Part shown: positions 10,643-19,473 of the stretch, one piece after another | Numbering within the stretch: position 1 is the stretch's first letter | How the letters are laid out: each line of letters starts with the position of its first letter | From: Marivirga lumbricoides | GTDB taxonomy: Bacteria; Bacteroidota; Bacteroidia; Cytophagales; Cyclobacteriaceae | DNA: 64,000 nucleotides | Assembly: GCF_014636295.1 (NCBI RefSeq) | Contig: NZ_BMEC01000009.1 | Coordinates: 186,001 to 250,000 of the forward strand | Direction: 5' to 3' | The notes under the pieces: model-generated | Databases searched by the model: none | Told to the model about the DNA's origin: nothing | The model's input: the letters and a program-made list of their open reading frames with translations, nothing else | Translations under genes and position numbers: made by a program

Positions 10643-11653
10643 ATGAAAAAAGAAATACTTCTTTTATTGGTCATCCTGGTAAGCTGGAAAACACAGGCAC
10701 AGGACATATTATCTCGCACTCAAATTTTTCATGCTGTAGAGTGGCAGCATCCCGCACTTTCGGGGGTTCAAGAAAACCTATCTATAGATTTAATGTACAG
10801 GCAGGCACTTAATGGGTATGGTTCTGAGTCCGGGTATTATCAAGTGGGTGCATTCTATCCTATAAAAAACAGTGTTGGCGGTGAATCTGACAATTCAGGA
10901 TTTAAAATCAGTAACCCTGATAAAGCCAGGGAAATCTATAATTCAAAAATAGCCAGAAGAAAGCAGGGTGTTGGTTTACAATTAAATGCTATTATTTTAG
11001 GCCCGCTTGACAGAAAAGAGATTAAAGGTTTTTATGCATATCATTTACCCATCTCAGAGCAACTTAACCTGAGTTTAGGCACTAGCCTAAAATTCCAGCA
11101 AAACATGATTGGTTTTAACAACCTTTCGGTTAGGGATGAAATCAATGATGATTTTTATCAACAAATAATTAATTCCTCTGAAGGCAAACAAACTAATCTG
11201 CAGCTGGATATTGGAACAGCTCTTTACAGCAAACAATTTTTCTTTACTTTTACAGCAAAATCATTGTTTATAACAGAATTAAACAAAAATAATACACTTG
11301 AGTACTTAAAGGACGGGGAATCTTACAGTGTACTGGCAGGCTATAAATGGAAATTTAATCCTGATTATTCTATTTTACCTAATGCAGAAGTCAATTACCT
11401 TACTGATTACGGTACCCAGTTTAAAGGTACTATTCGATTTAAGTATAAGGAACTAATGTATGTAGGTGCTGGAATGCAGAATGACTTAAAATGGTCTGGA
11501 CTGATAGGTCTTAATATTCCTGGCAATATATTCTTAAATTATTCGTATGACTACTATACTGGCTACATTAGCGAGTTTTCGAATGGTGTACACGAGGTAA
11601 GTTTAAGCTATTTATTCAATAATCAAAACGCAAGCACACCTTTTACATGGTAA
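10643..11653 (+). CDS. PorP/SprF-family T9SS outer-membrane protein
   Basis: A 336-residue beta-barrel protein with a signal peptide (1-20, ending TQAQ) and the family pattern SRTQIFHAVEWQHPALSG near the N-terminus (compare the usual YNQF-x-NPA-x-AG), followed by alternating strands up to EVSLSYLF. PorP/SprF proteins sit in the outer membrane and are needed for attachment or secretion of one specific type B T9SS substrate, usually encoded next door; here that is the 1688-residue adhesin upstream. Its start-proximal region is less canonical than that of the second PorP protein in this window. The next gene overlaps its last seven bases, which suggests translational coupling of a three-gene operon. 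Confidence 0.85.
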   Translation: MKKEILLLLVILVSWKTQAQDILSRTQIFHAVEWQHPALSGVQENLSIDLMYRQALNGYGSESGYYQVGAFYPIKNSVGGESDNSGFKISNPDKAREIYNSKIARRKQGVGLQLNAIILGPLDRKEIKGFYAYHLPISEQLNLSLGTSLKFQQNMIGFNNLSVRDEINDDFYQQIINSSEGKQTNLQLDIGTALYSKQFFFTFTAKSLFITELNKNNTLEYLKDGESYSVLAGYKWKFNPDYSILPNAEVNYLTDYGTQFKGTIRFKYKELMYVGAGMQNDLKWSGLIGLNIPGNIFLNYSYDYYTGYISEFSNGVHEVSLSYLFNNQNASTPFTW

Positions 11654-12948
11654 AGGACTTACTATTATTAATTGGGCTTTTTTTCTTCAACGTTACAGTG
11701 CCATTGAAAGCACAAACAGTGATAGAGTCTGTTAAAAGGGTTTCTGAAGAAGTAAATTCAGAAGCAGAAGAAATTATGCCTCTTTTAAGTAACAGTGGTG
11801 ACAGCTTATTTTTTTCAAGAGTGTTTTACGAAAAAAATGAAGGAGGACTTTATAGTGGATCAGATATTTGGCTTAGCACCAGAAAAGCAGATTCCGGGTG
11901 GTCAACTTCAACAAATGATGTTGGAAAATGGAACGACAAGAGAAATAATTTTATAGTGGGTATTTCAGATAGAAATCATGAACGGATTTTATATCTTAAC
12001 AACCCTAAAAATCCTGATAGAGGTATTCAATTTGTAAAGGAGGTTTTCGGAAATTGGACTAACCCTGAATTGATTTCTATAGAAGGAATTGCCAAAAACG
12101 GGTACCAGGGGCTGTATGTGTCTCCAGACTACGAGGTTATTTTACTTTCCATGAGTGGTGAAAGCACCAACGGTGAGGAGGATTTATATGTCTCTGTTAA
12201 GGATGAAAGAGGTAACTGGAAAAAACCAGTCAACCTGGGTTCTACTATTAATACTGCACAATCAGAAATTTCTCCCTTTCTCTCCAAAGATAAAAAAACC
12301 TTATATTTTGCCAGTAAAGGACATGGAGGCTTTGGTGATATGGATATTTTTTCATCAGAAAGGCTTTACAACAGCTGGAATGTGTGGAGCAAACCAAAAA
12401 ACTTAGGTGATAAAATAAACTCAGAAGCTTTTGATGCTTATTATAGTCAGTATGGAGACACATTAGCATATTTTAGCAGTAACCGGGAAGGTGAGCTGGC
12501 GGACATTTACGAGGTAAAAATGCTGCAACCAAAGACTATTCAAAACACAGTATTGCCTGTAGCAGATGCTAATACTATTGCCAAACGAAATTACCTTACC
12601 CAAACTGAGCTTAAAGAAAGTTTGGAAATAAAGGAATTGCCATTTATCCAAGTACAAAATGATGCCTCTATCAATGAAAATGCAATTGCAGCAGAAATCA
12701 TTTATTTTTTAATCAATAAACTTTCGCAAAATCCCAACCTCAATTTGGCTATTAAAGTAAATGTGTTAGAGATTATGAGCACTGAAAAAATGGTAGTGAC
12801 AGCTTCACAAATTGCTTCATTCATTGCCACAGAAATACAAAATGCGGGTATTAATATGGAAAGGGTTCAATATGATGGAGTAACCATTGGTAACCAAAAT
12901 TCAGCTGATGGCGTGAGCTTTCAGGTCAGTTTTAGTTTTTATAAATAA
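11647..12948 (+). CDS. PD40 beta-propeller protein with decayed OmpA-like tail
   Basis: A 433-residue exported protein. A signal peptide (1-22, ending LKAQ) precedes PD40/WD40-like propeller blades recognisable by EIMPLLSNSGDSLFFSR, EISPFLSKDKKTLYFAS and the SNREGELADIYEV segment. T9SS PorE-like proteins and other peptidoglycan-associated proteins often have PD40 blades followed by an OmpA domain. Here the last ~100 residues have the OmpA secondary-structure rhythm (helix, strand NLAIKVNV, helix with TASQIASFIATEIQNAGI, then MERVQYDG) but the peptidoglycan-binding T-D and N-R-R residues are missing. It starts inside the end of the PorP/SprF gene (seven-base overlap) and so belongs to the same adhesin operon. 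A structural accessory role is inferred. Confidence 0.72.
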   Translation: MVKDLLLLIGLFFFNVTVPLKAQTVIESVKRVSEEVNSEAEEIMPLLSNSGDSLFFSRVFYEKNEGGLYSGSDIWLSTRKADSGWSTSTNDVGKWNDKRNNFIVGISDRNHERILYLNNPKNPDRGIQFVKEVFGNWTNPELISIEGIAKNGYQGLYVSPDYEVILLSMSGESTNGEEDLYVSVKDERGNWKKPVNLGSTINTAQSEISPFLSKDKKTLYFASKGHGGFGDMDIFSSERLYNSWNVWSKPKNLGDKINSEAFDAYYSQYGDTLAYFSSNREGELADIYEVKMLQPKTIQNTVLPVADANTIAKRNYLTQTELKESLEIKELPFIQVQNDASINENAIAAEIIYFLINKLSQNPNLNLAIKVNVLEIMSTEKMVVTASQIASFIATEIQNAGINMERVQYDGVTIGNQNSADGVSFQVSFSFYK

Positions 12949-13109
12949 TAATATTTGTAAGATATTGTGGTATGAAATAAAAGCTCTAAAACAAACCTCC
13001 TAACAAACTATTCTAATTAGATAAAAATCAATTTATCGAAAAGGTTTACCCAATAAAATAAAAAAAACATTTATTTGTATATTTACAATAAATTGTAATA
13101 AAAGATATA

Positions 13110-14192
13110 ATGAAGGAAAGAGTATATTTTGTTGATTTTGCAAGAAGTTATGCCATTTTTTTAGCGCTTTTCGATCACTCTCTTAACGATTTTAACATAT
13201 GGTCTAAATACCCTTTTGAGCAATACGCTATTATTAAGCTTTTTACTAGTTCTGCCACACCCACTTTCCTTTTCTTATTTGGCATGATGTTAGAATTGGT
13301 TTATCTCAAAAGATTAAAAGTAAAAGGATTATCCTCAATTCGCCCCCAGTTGATTAAAAGAAGCTTCCAATGTTATCTAGGATTTATGCTTACTTCATTA
13401 GCTGGGCTTATTGGTGGTTACATGACAGTAAAAGGACTTTTAGGCTCTTCGATTTTCGTGGTAAACAATCACTATGGCAATATATTGAAAATTTATTGTG
13501 TCCTTATTCTACTAGCAATTCCAATGTTACTTTTAAGGAGGAATTACGGTATTTGGTCACTTATAATATTATGTTTCTCATTCTGGATATTCTACCCTAT
13601 TACTTCTCAAATAGAAGTGGCTAATGGTAATATCAACAATTTTACCTCATTTATATTTGGAGTAGGCAACAGTGGGGGGCCTAGCGTTATACATGCTCTT
13701 TCAATAGTTTCATTAGGTATGCTATCAGCAACTTTTATTGATTTTAATAACAGATGGAAATTCCCAAAGATGAACATGCTACTTTTATTAGTTATAATGT
13801 CAGGAATTTGCTTATACTTATTTTCAATTCCCTTTAATGATTTTATAGAGAACTACTTTTCTAACAACTATAGAAATAACAATCATCCATTATATTATTT
13901 GGTATCTCTTAGTCTAGCTATAATTTTAATTTTAATATTCTCCACATTAATACCTCTGGGAATAAAATTAAAACCATGGACTAATCACTTACTTGTTTTT
14001 GGGCGTAATTCTTTAAGTGCCTTCACTATTGGAAATATAATTTTAAATTTGATTTATAATGAGGCAAAGGATTATACATTTAGCATAGTGATTCCACTAC
14101 TATTTATCATATTGATATATGTAATATTATTTGCCTATGAGAAGGTAGAAATCAAGCTAAAAAAGAGGAAAATCACTTACTCAAATCAGTAA
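13110..14192 (+). CDS. Polytopic membrane acyltransferase (acyltransferase-3/OpgC-like)
   Basis: A 360-residue membrane protein with about ten hydrophobic helices. The N-terminal ERVYFVDFARSYAIFLALFDHSL has the Arg and His placement of the acyltransferase-3/OpgC superfamily (compare R-G-x-A ... H), and FLFLFGMMLEL matches the second-helix signature. Such proteins move acyl groups (acetyl or succinyl) across the inner membrane onto glycans. It stands just upstream of the Wzc-like gene, which suggests acylation of the exopolysaccharide, but the helix-1 motif is atypical and the assignment is at superfamily level only. There are 160 and 255 AT-rich bases on either side, so it may be a separate transcript. 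Confidence 0.6.
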   Translation: MKERVYFVDFARSYAIFLALFDHSLNDFNIWSKYPFEQYAIIKLFTSSATPTFLFLFGMMLELVYLKRLKVKGLSSIRPQLIKRSFQCYLGFMLTSLAGLIGGYMTVKGLLGSSIFVVNNHYGNILKIYCVLILLAIPMLLLRRNYGIWSLIILCFSFWIFYPITSQIEVANGNINNFTSFIFGVGNSGGPSVIHALSIVSLGMLSATFIDFNNRWKFPKMNMLLLLVIMSGICLYLFSIPFNDFIENYFSNNYRNNNHPLYYLVSLSLAIILILIFSTLIPLGIKLKPWTNHLLVFGRNSLSAFTIGNIILNLIYNEAKDYTFSIVIPLLFIILIYVILFAYEKVEIKLKKRKITYSNQ

Positions 14193-14360
14193 ATAACTCA
14201 AAATTTAATAAGAAATAATTACAAATACTATTGATATAAAGTTTAGTGTTAGCCATCAAAAAGCACTTAGAATTGAGTTTAAAATTGCAGATAGTAAAAA
14301 TTTAACATAACCTGATTAATAGTGTAGGACCTCTGCTTATAAAAAAATAATGTTTGAATT

Positions 14361-14404
14361 ATAAGAATTCACCGTAGTTTTGCAAAACTACAGTGCATTC
14401 TTAT
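14361..14404. promoter_or_regulatory. 44-bp near-perfect palindrome upstream of the Wzc-like gene
   Basis: Two 22-base arms meet without a spacer at TTTTGCAAAA (centre between 14382 and 14383) and differ at only two positions. The left arm begins ATAAGAATTCACCG and the right arm ends GTGCATTCTTAT. It ends 43 bases before the ATG of the co-polymerase gene. No run of T follows, so it is more likely an operator for a dimeric regulator or a leader RNA hairpin than an ordinary terminator. The role is inferred. Confidence 0.5.
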
Positions 14405-14447
14405 TGTTGTGCTAATAAAAATTGAATTAAAATAAAACTATAAAATA

Positions 14448-16670
14448 ATGGACATTCTATACCTTTTAAGAGTATTGTGGAGAAAAAAATGGATTATAAT
14501 TTTAGTTCCTAGTATTTCCATTATTGCAGCATTTATCTTTACCCAGAGGTTAAAGCCGGTTTATAAAGCTAGTACACAAATAGCTACCGGATTTACAACG
14601 AATGAGGGGGTAAGTATAACAGACGAAAAGTTTAACTTAAGAGAAGCTGACGTTAAATTCAGTAATTTACTGGCTACCATGAATTCAGGCACTGTTTTCA
14701 ACATGGTAACCTATAGATTAGCAGTTAATAAACTCCAAAATATAAGCAAAAATGAAACTAATGAATTGGAGTCATTTACAGATCAACAGATAGATTTAGC
14801 ACAAAACATATTAAGTAATAAGTTAATAGAGCAAAAAACTCTGAATATTAATGAAGAGAATGCACAGCTGGTAATTAATATATTAAAAGAACTTAATTTA
14901 ACATTTGCGAGATTTAATGAAGGATTTGAAATTAAAAGGATTCCTAATACCGACTATATCAATGTCTCATTTATATCAGAAGACCCTGAGTTTTCTGCAA
15001 ACGCAGTAAATGTATACTGCGAAGAACTACTCCGCTACTACGTTTCTTCTAAGAAAGAGTCATCTAGTGAGTCAGTCACATTTATTCAAGAATTAGTAAA
15101 GCGCAAAAAAGAAGAACTTGATGATAAAACGGAAGCATTACAAACTTTTAAGTCAAGTAATAATCTGGTTTCAAATCAGCCTCAAGGTGAAACCCAATTA
15201 AGTCAGGTTTATGCTTTAGAAGGCCAGAGAGACGAAATAAATAATGAAATATATGGTTTAAGGTTAAAATTAGAAAGCTTGAAGTCCAGTTTAGCAGACA
15301 AAACCGGAGGAAGTGATAGAGGCTCTACTTCGAATCAAAGAATAATAGATTTAAAAAAGAAGATTGATATTCTTAATGAGCGCTTTATAAGTAATGGTAC
15401 TAATAATGCTAATCTTCTTGATTCATTAAACCTATTAAGGCAACAATATAAGATGGAGTTGAGCATGATGGAAAAAGGTAGTAACTCTGTACAAGCCACT
15501 GGAATGACAACCGCTGAAATCAAGGAAGAAATTAAAAATACCCAAATTAATATTCAGGTGCAGCAATCTAGATTAGCTAGTGTAAATGAAAAAATTTATA
15601 GGCTAAGGGGTTCCATGTCTGGCTATGCAAGTAATGAAGCAATACTAAATACTTTAGAGAGAGATGTAAAAGTAGCTTCTGATGAATATTTATCAGCGGT
15701 GAATAAATATAATGAAGCACAAAATAAGCTAATGGCATCCTCAGGTACAATCAGGCAGGTTTATAAAGCTTCTCCACCCGCAAGTCCTGAACCCTCTAAA
15801 AGAATATTGATTATAGCTCTGGCTGCAATTGCAAGTCTTGGATTTACAGTTTTTGCCATTATTGCAGTTGAAGTTTTGGACAGTAGTATCAAAACTGTAG
15901 ATCAGTACCAAAGACAAGTAGGATTACCGTTAGCAGGAACTTTGATTAAGATTGACACTAAAAAGCTGAATTTCCCTTCTTTATTTGCAAAAAAGCATGA
16001 GAATAAGGATTTGGAATTATTTAAACATTTTTTAAGAAAAATTAGATTTGAAATTGAAAATTCCAAAGGGAAAATATTCTTACTTACAAGCCCGAATGAA
16101 GGAGAAGGCAAAACCTTTGTCACATTTTCTCTGGCTTTTGTATTGAGTCTGGTCAAAAAAAGAGTCCTGATTATTGATACAAATTTTAAAAATAATTCAC
16201 TTACAAACTGGTTGGTAGTTCCCAAAAAGAACCTCAAATATATTGACCAAAGATCACAAGGCTCGGATGAGATAAAAATATTTAACAAAGAAGACAACCC
16301 TGATATTGAAAATCACTCAGTAGATGAAGCCGAATTTGTGACCGCTACAAAATATAAGAATATCTTTATAATTGGTAATTCCGGAGGGCATGACTCTCCG
16401 GAAGAGATATTCCATAATAAAGACTTTAATAGCCTAATATCAGGCCTCGCAGATAACTTTGATTATATTTTACTTGAGGGACCTTCATTAAATGAATATT
16501 CTGATTCAAAGGAATTAATGAGGTATGTAGATAAGATAATTCCGATTTTTTCTGCTGAATCATCTATCAAACAAATGGATAAAGAATCTATTGATTTCTT
16601 AGAATCCTTAAATGAAAAACTTACAGGAGCTATATTAAATAAAATTGACCCTAAAAATATTAATGTTTAA
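14448..16670 (+). CDS. Wzc/GumC-like polysaccharide co-polymerase with BY-kinase-like domain
   Basis: A 740-residue inner-membrane protein that controls chain length and export of exopolysaccharide. Order: first membrane helix (about 14-34), periplasmic Wzz domain, long coiled coil (about 200-440), the proline-rich PPASPEPSKR junction, second membrane helix (about 452-475), and a cytoplasmic CpsD/CapB-like ATPase domain (about 510-740). The ATPase has Walker A SPNEGEGKTF, Walker A-prime RVLIIDTNFKNN and Walker B DYILLEGPS. The C-terminus ends INKIDPKNINV-like with no tyrosine cluster, so the usual autophosphorylation tail is missing; the Walker A-prime also departs from the usual D-A-D/L pattern. 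Kinase activity is therefore doubtful while the ATPase/co-polymerase role is probable. It heads the polymer block followed by a 40-residue protein and the Wzy-like gene. Confidence 0.87.
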   Translation: MDILYLLRVLWRKKWIIILVPSISIIAAFIFTQRLKPVYKASTQIATGFTTNEGVSITDEKFNLREADVKFSNLLATMNSGTVFNMVTYRLAVNKLQNISKNETNELESFTDQQIDLAQNILSNKLIEQKTLNINEENAQLVINILKELNLTFARFNEGFEIKRIPNTDYINVSFISEDPEFSANAVNVYCEELLRYYVSSKKESSSESVTFIQELVKRKKEELDDKTEALQTFKSSNNLVSNQPQGETQLSQVYALEGQRDEINNEIYGLRLKLESLKSSLADKTGGSDRGSTSNQRIIDLKKKIDILNERFISNGTNNANLLDSLNLLRQQYKMELSMMEKGSNSVQATGMTTAEIKEEIKNTQINIQVQQSRLASVNEKIYRLRGSMSGYASNEAILNTLERDVKVASDEYLSAVNKYNEAQNKLMASSGTIRQVYKASPPASPEPSKRILIIALAAIASLGFTVFAIIAVEVLDSSIKTVDQYQRQVGLPLAGTLIKIDTKKLNFPSLFAKKHENKDLELFKHFLRKIRFEIENSKGKIFLLTSPNEGEGKTFVTFSLAFVLSLVKKRVLIIDTNFKNNSLTNWLVVPKKNLKYIDQRSQGSDEIKIFNKEDNPDIENHSVDEAEFVTATKYKNIFIIGNSGGHDSPEEIFHNKDFNSLISGLADNFDYILLEGPSLNEYSDSKELMRYVDKIIPIFSAESSIKQMDKESIDFLESLNEKLTGAILNKIDPKNINV

Positions 16671-17093
16671 ATATAAATAATCTTTTGTTCTACTTTTTAA
16701 ATCATAGGTAAAAGGATATTTATTGGGTTAGCAGGTAACTTTATTGAATTCTAAGAGATTTATTATCTAAGTATATACAACAGGGGCATACTAAATAAAA
16801 GAAGCTTAATTTCTAGAATTTCTTCTTTATGTCACCCCTTCAAATTATAATTACCTAATTGATCTATAGTTGCTGGTTTAATTGATTCGTTATTAACTGT
16901 ACATAAATTTATATTTTTTACCCGAAATCCTTTAAAAGATCTTAATTAAAACTTTTAGCCTTGAGATGTTTTAAAATATAATGAGTACCTGATTACTAAA
17001 TTCGTGCAATTCCTTTAAAACCCTTGCTAAATAAGTTAAATTTGATGAGTACCTCTGATTCAACTATTATTAGTCTTAACTAAATTATGTAGG
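16671..17093. other. AT-rich intergenic region after the Wzc-like gene
   Basis: About 420 bases without a convincing gene. Around 16798-16827 a short imperfect hairpin (AAAGAAG paired with CTTCTTT across a CTAG-centred inner repeat) could act as a weak terminator. A promoter for the next unit may lie near the right end, but no clear TTG-N17-23-TAnnTTTG site was found. Confidence 0.4.
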
Positions 17094-17216
17094 ATGAAAA
17101 AAAAAGAACCCCCTAAGAAAAATAATGCCCCAAAGAATTTGAATTTATTTATATGCATTAGCTATGTAGTGCTCATATACATTATCATATTCCTGAAAAT
17201 TAGCTTTATTAATTAG
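17094..17216 (+). CDS. 40-residue single-pass membrane protein
   Basis: A small open frame with an ATG start and TAG stop. It has a strongly basic, proline-containing N-terminus (MKKKEPPKKNNAPKN) and one hydrophobic helix (about LFICISYVVLIYIIIFL) followed by the end KISFIN. The positive-inside rule predicts an N-in, C-out inner-membrane peptide. Its stop codon is followed by AGGAGA and then, five bases after the stop, the ATG of the Wzy-like gene, so the two would be translated together. The clean amphipathic-then-hydrophobic design and the tight spacing support a real gene, but no family was recognised; a small subunit or regulator of the polymerase or co-polymerase is the likeliest idea. 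Confidence 0.6.
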   Translation: MKKKEPPKKNNAPKNLNLFICISYVVLIYIIIFLKISFIN

Positions 17217-17221
17217 GAGAA

Positions 17222-18649
17222 ATGAATTCTATCAATGCAAAGAAAACCATCTTAGTGGCAATAATGCTATTATTTGCAATTTTATTGCCCTATTTAATGG
17301 TCCTTACTTCATACATAATTGCTCCTTTAGTTATTCTAGGAATCTTATCGCTATTTTTTGTTAGCTTAACACTGATAAATTATAAAGCAGGTATATATCT
17401 TGTTTTTTTATATGGCTGCATTTTTTCATTAATTAGCAGACTTTTAAGTGTTATACTTCCCTATGGAATAGTATATGATTTAATCATTTTAATAACACTT
17501 ATATCTCTTGTTATAAAAGCAAATAGAAAAGAAGGGTTTCAATGGAAAACTTCAGAACCTATAGTAATACTGCAATTTGTATTCTACGCTTATTTTTTCC
17601 TGCAGATAGCAAATCCAAACGCTGTAAATATACTAGCATGGTTCGATGCCTCTAGGTTTTTAATATTATTTTTGCTGTTCTATATTTTTATACACTTTTT
17701 CAACAATAAAGAAAGTGTTAAAAATTTCACGAATCTATGGATTTCAGCAGGACTAATTATTTCATTATATGGTATTTTTCAGGAATATGTGGGTTTTCGA
17801 GACTTTGAATACAGATGGCTAACAGCTGACCCGTTAAGATTTAAGCTCTATCACATATGGGGCCATATCAGAATTTTCTCAACTCTATCTGATCCTTCAG
17901 CCTATGGATTATTTTTGGCATTTTGCGGTACAGGATCATTGCTTCTTGCTATCGGACCAGGTCCCTATACTAAGAAAGTTATTTATCTTACGGCTGCTTT
18001 AATTATGTTCTTCGGAATGTCTTTCTCTGGTACGAGAACCGCTTACGCGATGATCTTCATAAGTATTGTCTTATTTATAATTGCCAATTTACAGAATATC
18101 AAAATACTGATAGCAAGCTTCGTGATGGTTTCTATCTTTATTATACTGATGGTAGGCCCATTTTATAGTGGCCCTATTAATAGAATGCGATCAACGTTTG
18201 AGTTTTCAGAGGACGCTTCTATGCATGTAAGAGATGCTAAACGAATTAGGCTTCAAAGTTACGTGAAGTCTCACCCTATCGGTGGTGGCTTAAACACAGC
18301 AGGAAATGAAGGAATGAAGCTTTCCAGAAGTCATCCATTAGCTGGACCTTATGACCCTGATAGTGGGTACTTAAGGACTGCGCTTGAAATGGGTTGGATT
18401 GGATTACTTATTGTGATCAGCTTAAATACAGTTGTTGTTATAAAAGGAATCAGAAATTATTTTAGTATCAAGGATCCAGAATTAAAGATTTATTCAATGG
18501 TTTATATTGCTCCTTTCTTAGGATTATCTGTAGCCCATTATACGCAAGATGCACTCTATCAAAAGCCAATTAATATTCTGGTAATGGCTACATTAGCTCT
18601 AATGATAAAACTTAAGGACCTGGATAAGACAATAGTACATGAACAATAA
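17222..18649 (+). CDS. O-antigen ligase/polymerase-like (Wzy) membrane protein
   Basis: A 475-residue protein with about twelve membrane helices and a large periplasmic loop in the second half, the layout of the Wzy_C/WaaL family. The loop region contains GTRTAYAMIFISIV and, further on, the conserved histidine-arginine stretch around HPIGGGLNTAGNEG and DPDSGYLRTALEMGWIG, which matches the family pattern (G-x-G ... D-S ... E-x-G-x-x-G). Such enzymes join lipid-linked repeat units in the periplasm, using undecaprenyl-diphosphate-linked substrate. Position between the Wzc-like protein and a glycosyltransferase favours polymerase over ligase. An AGGAGA sequence stands just before the ATG, unusually good for this phylum. 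Confidence 0.8.
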   Translation: MNSINAKKTILVAIMLLFAILLPYLMVLTSYIIAPLVILGILSLFFVSLTLINYKAGIYLVFLYGCIFSLISRLLSVILPYGIVYDLIILITLISLVIKANRKEGFQWKTSEPIVILQFVFYAYFFLQIANPNAVNILAWFDASRFLILFLLFYIFIHFFNNKESVKNFTNLWISAGLIISLYGIFQEYVGFRDFEYRWLTADPLRFKLYHIWGHIRIFSTLSDPSAYGLFLAFCGTGSLLLAIGPGPYTKKVIYLTAALIMFFGMSFSGTRTAYAMIFISIVLFIIANLQNIKILIASFVMVSIFIILMVGPFYSGPINRMRSTFEFSEDASMHVRDAKRIRLQSYVKSHPIGGGLNTAGNEGMKLSRSHPLAGPYDPDSGYLRTALEMGWIGLLIVISLNTVVVIKGIRNYFSIKDPELKIYSMVYIAPFLGLSVAHYTQDALYQKPINILVMATLALMIKLKDLDKTIVHEQ

Positions 18650-18715
18650 TTTATTCAATTAAATAATAATAATGCTTATAGATTTAATATTTTTGTGAGA
18701 TAACGTGACTTTAAG

Positions 18716-19423
18716 ATGAATCAAATGAGAGTAATAATCATTTCAGTATTACTAATTGTAACTTCTAGTGTTTTTGCGCAAACTATAGACTACAACAGAA
18801 TTATTTTACCTGAAAATAGTGCAGACATAGAATTATCAGAAAAATTAGTTCAATTAGCATGGCTAAATCATCCTGATAACCAGTCAGTTAAAGAGAATCT
18901 TCGCATCTCACAGATAGATTTAAAACTATCAAAAAGACGATGGCTAAGCAACTTCAGAGTTTCTGGTAACCTAAACGAATTTAATATCGATGAATCTAGA
19001 GATTTAACAAACAGGTCTCAATTCTTTCCACGCTATAATTTCAGTCTTTCATTTCCACTTGGGGATTTATTTATGAACCCATTGGAGAACAAGCAAAATA
19101 AGATTTTGATCGACATTTCCCAAAACGAAATAAATGCCGCTAAACTATTAGTTAGGCGTAATGTCCTACAAGCATATAACAATTTTTTATTACTTGAAGA
19201 AGTTTACAAAATCCAAAGACTAGCAATGGATAATGCAGAAACCAATCATGCTATAGTTGAAGAAAGTTTTGAACAAGGTGAGGAGACATATGAGAAATAT
19301 ACTGCCAGTTTTAATAATCTAAATCAACGAAAAATAACTATTCTTCAGGCGGAGAGGGATTATAAAAACGCTAAACTAGTCGTAGAGGAAATGATAGGAA
19401 TGCCGTTAGAAAATGTGAATTAA
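18716..19423 (+). CDS. Half-length TolC-like outer-membrane protein
   Basis: A 235-residue exported protein with a signal peptide (1-22, ending VFAQ). The sequence shows one TolC structural repeat: a helix (LVQLAWLNHPDNQSVKENLR), a strand pair (FRVSGNLNEF and FSLSFPLGDLF), then a long helical hairpin ending VVEEMIGMPLE. Standard outer-membrane efflux proteins are about 420-480 residues with two such repeats, so this is one half. There is no frameshift continuation before the next gene, so it looks like a genuine short form rather than a broken gene. In this cluster, which lacks a Wza-type channel in view, it might form a homo-oligomeric channel for polymer export. That role is inferred. An alternative Met codon is at 18725. 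Confidence 0.68.
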   Translation: MNQMRVIIISVLLIVTSSVFAQTIDYNRIILPENSADIELSEKLVQLAWLNHPDNQSVKENLRISQIDLKLSKRRWLSNFRVSGNLNEFNIDESRDLTNRSQFFPRYNFSLSFPLGDLFMNPLENKQNKILIDISQNEINAAKLLVRRNVLQAYNNFLLLEEVYKIQRLAMDNAETNHAIVEESFEQGEETYEKYTASFNNLNQRKITILQAERDYKNAKLVVEEMIGMPLENVN

Positions 19424-19473
19424 GCCATAAGAAAGTTTGTAGACTTAGTTTTAATCAGCAGATCACCTAATCA

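Noticed and set aside
15902-16297. Antisense frame of 131 codons inside the Wzc-like gene
   Set aside because: It is the shadow of a strongly supported gene; the real frame carries the Walker motifs.
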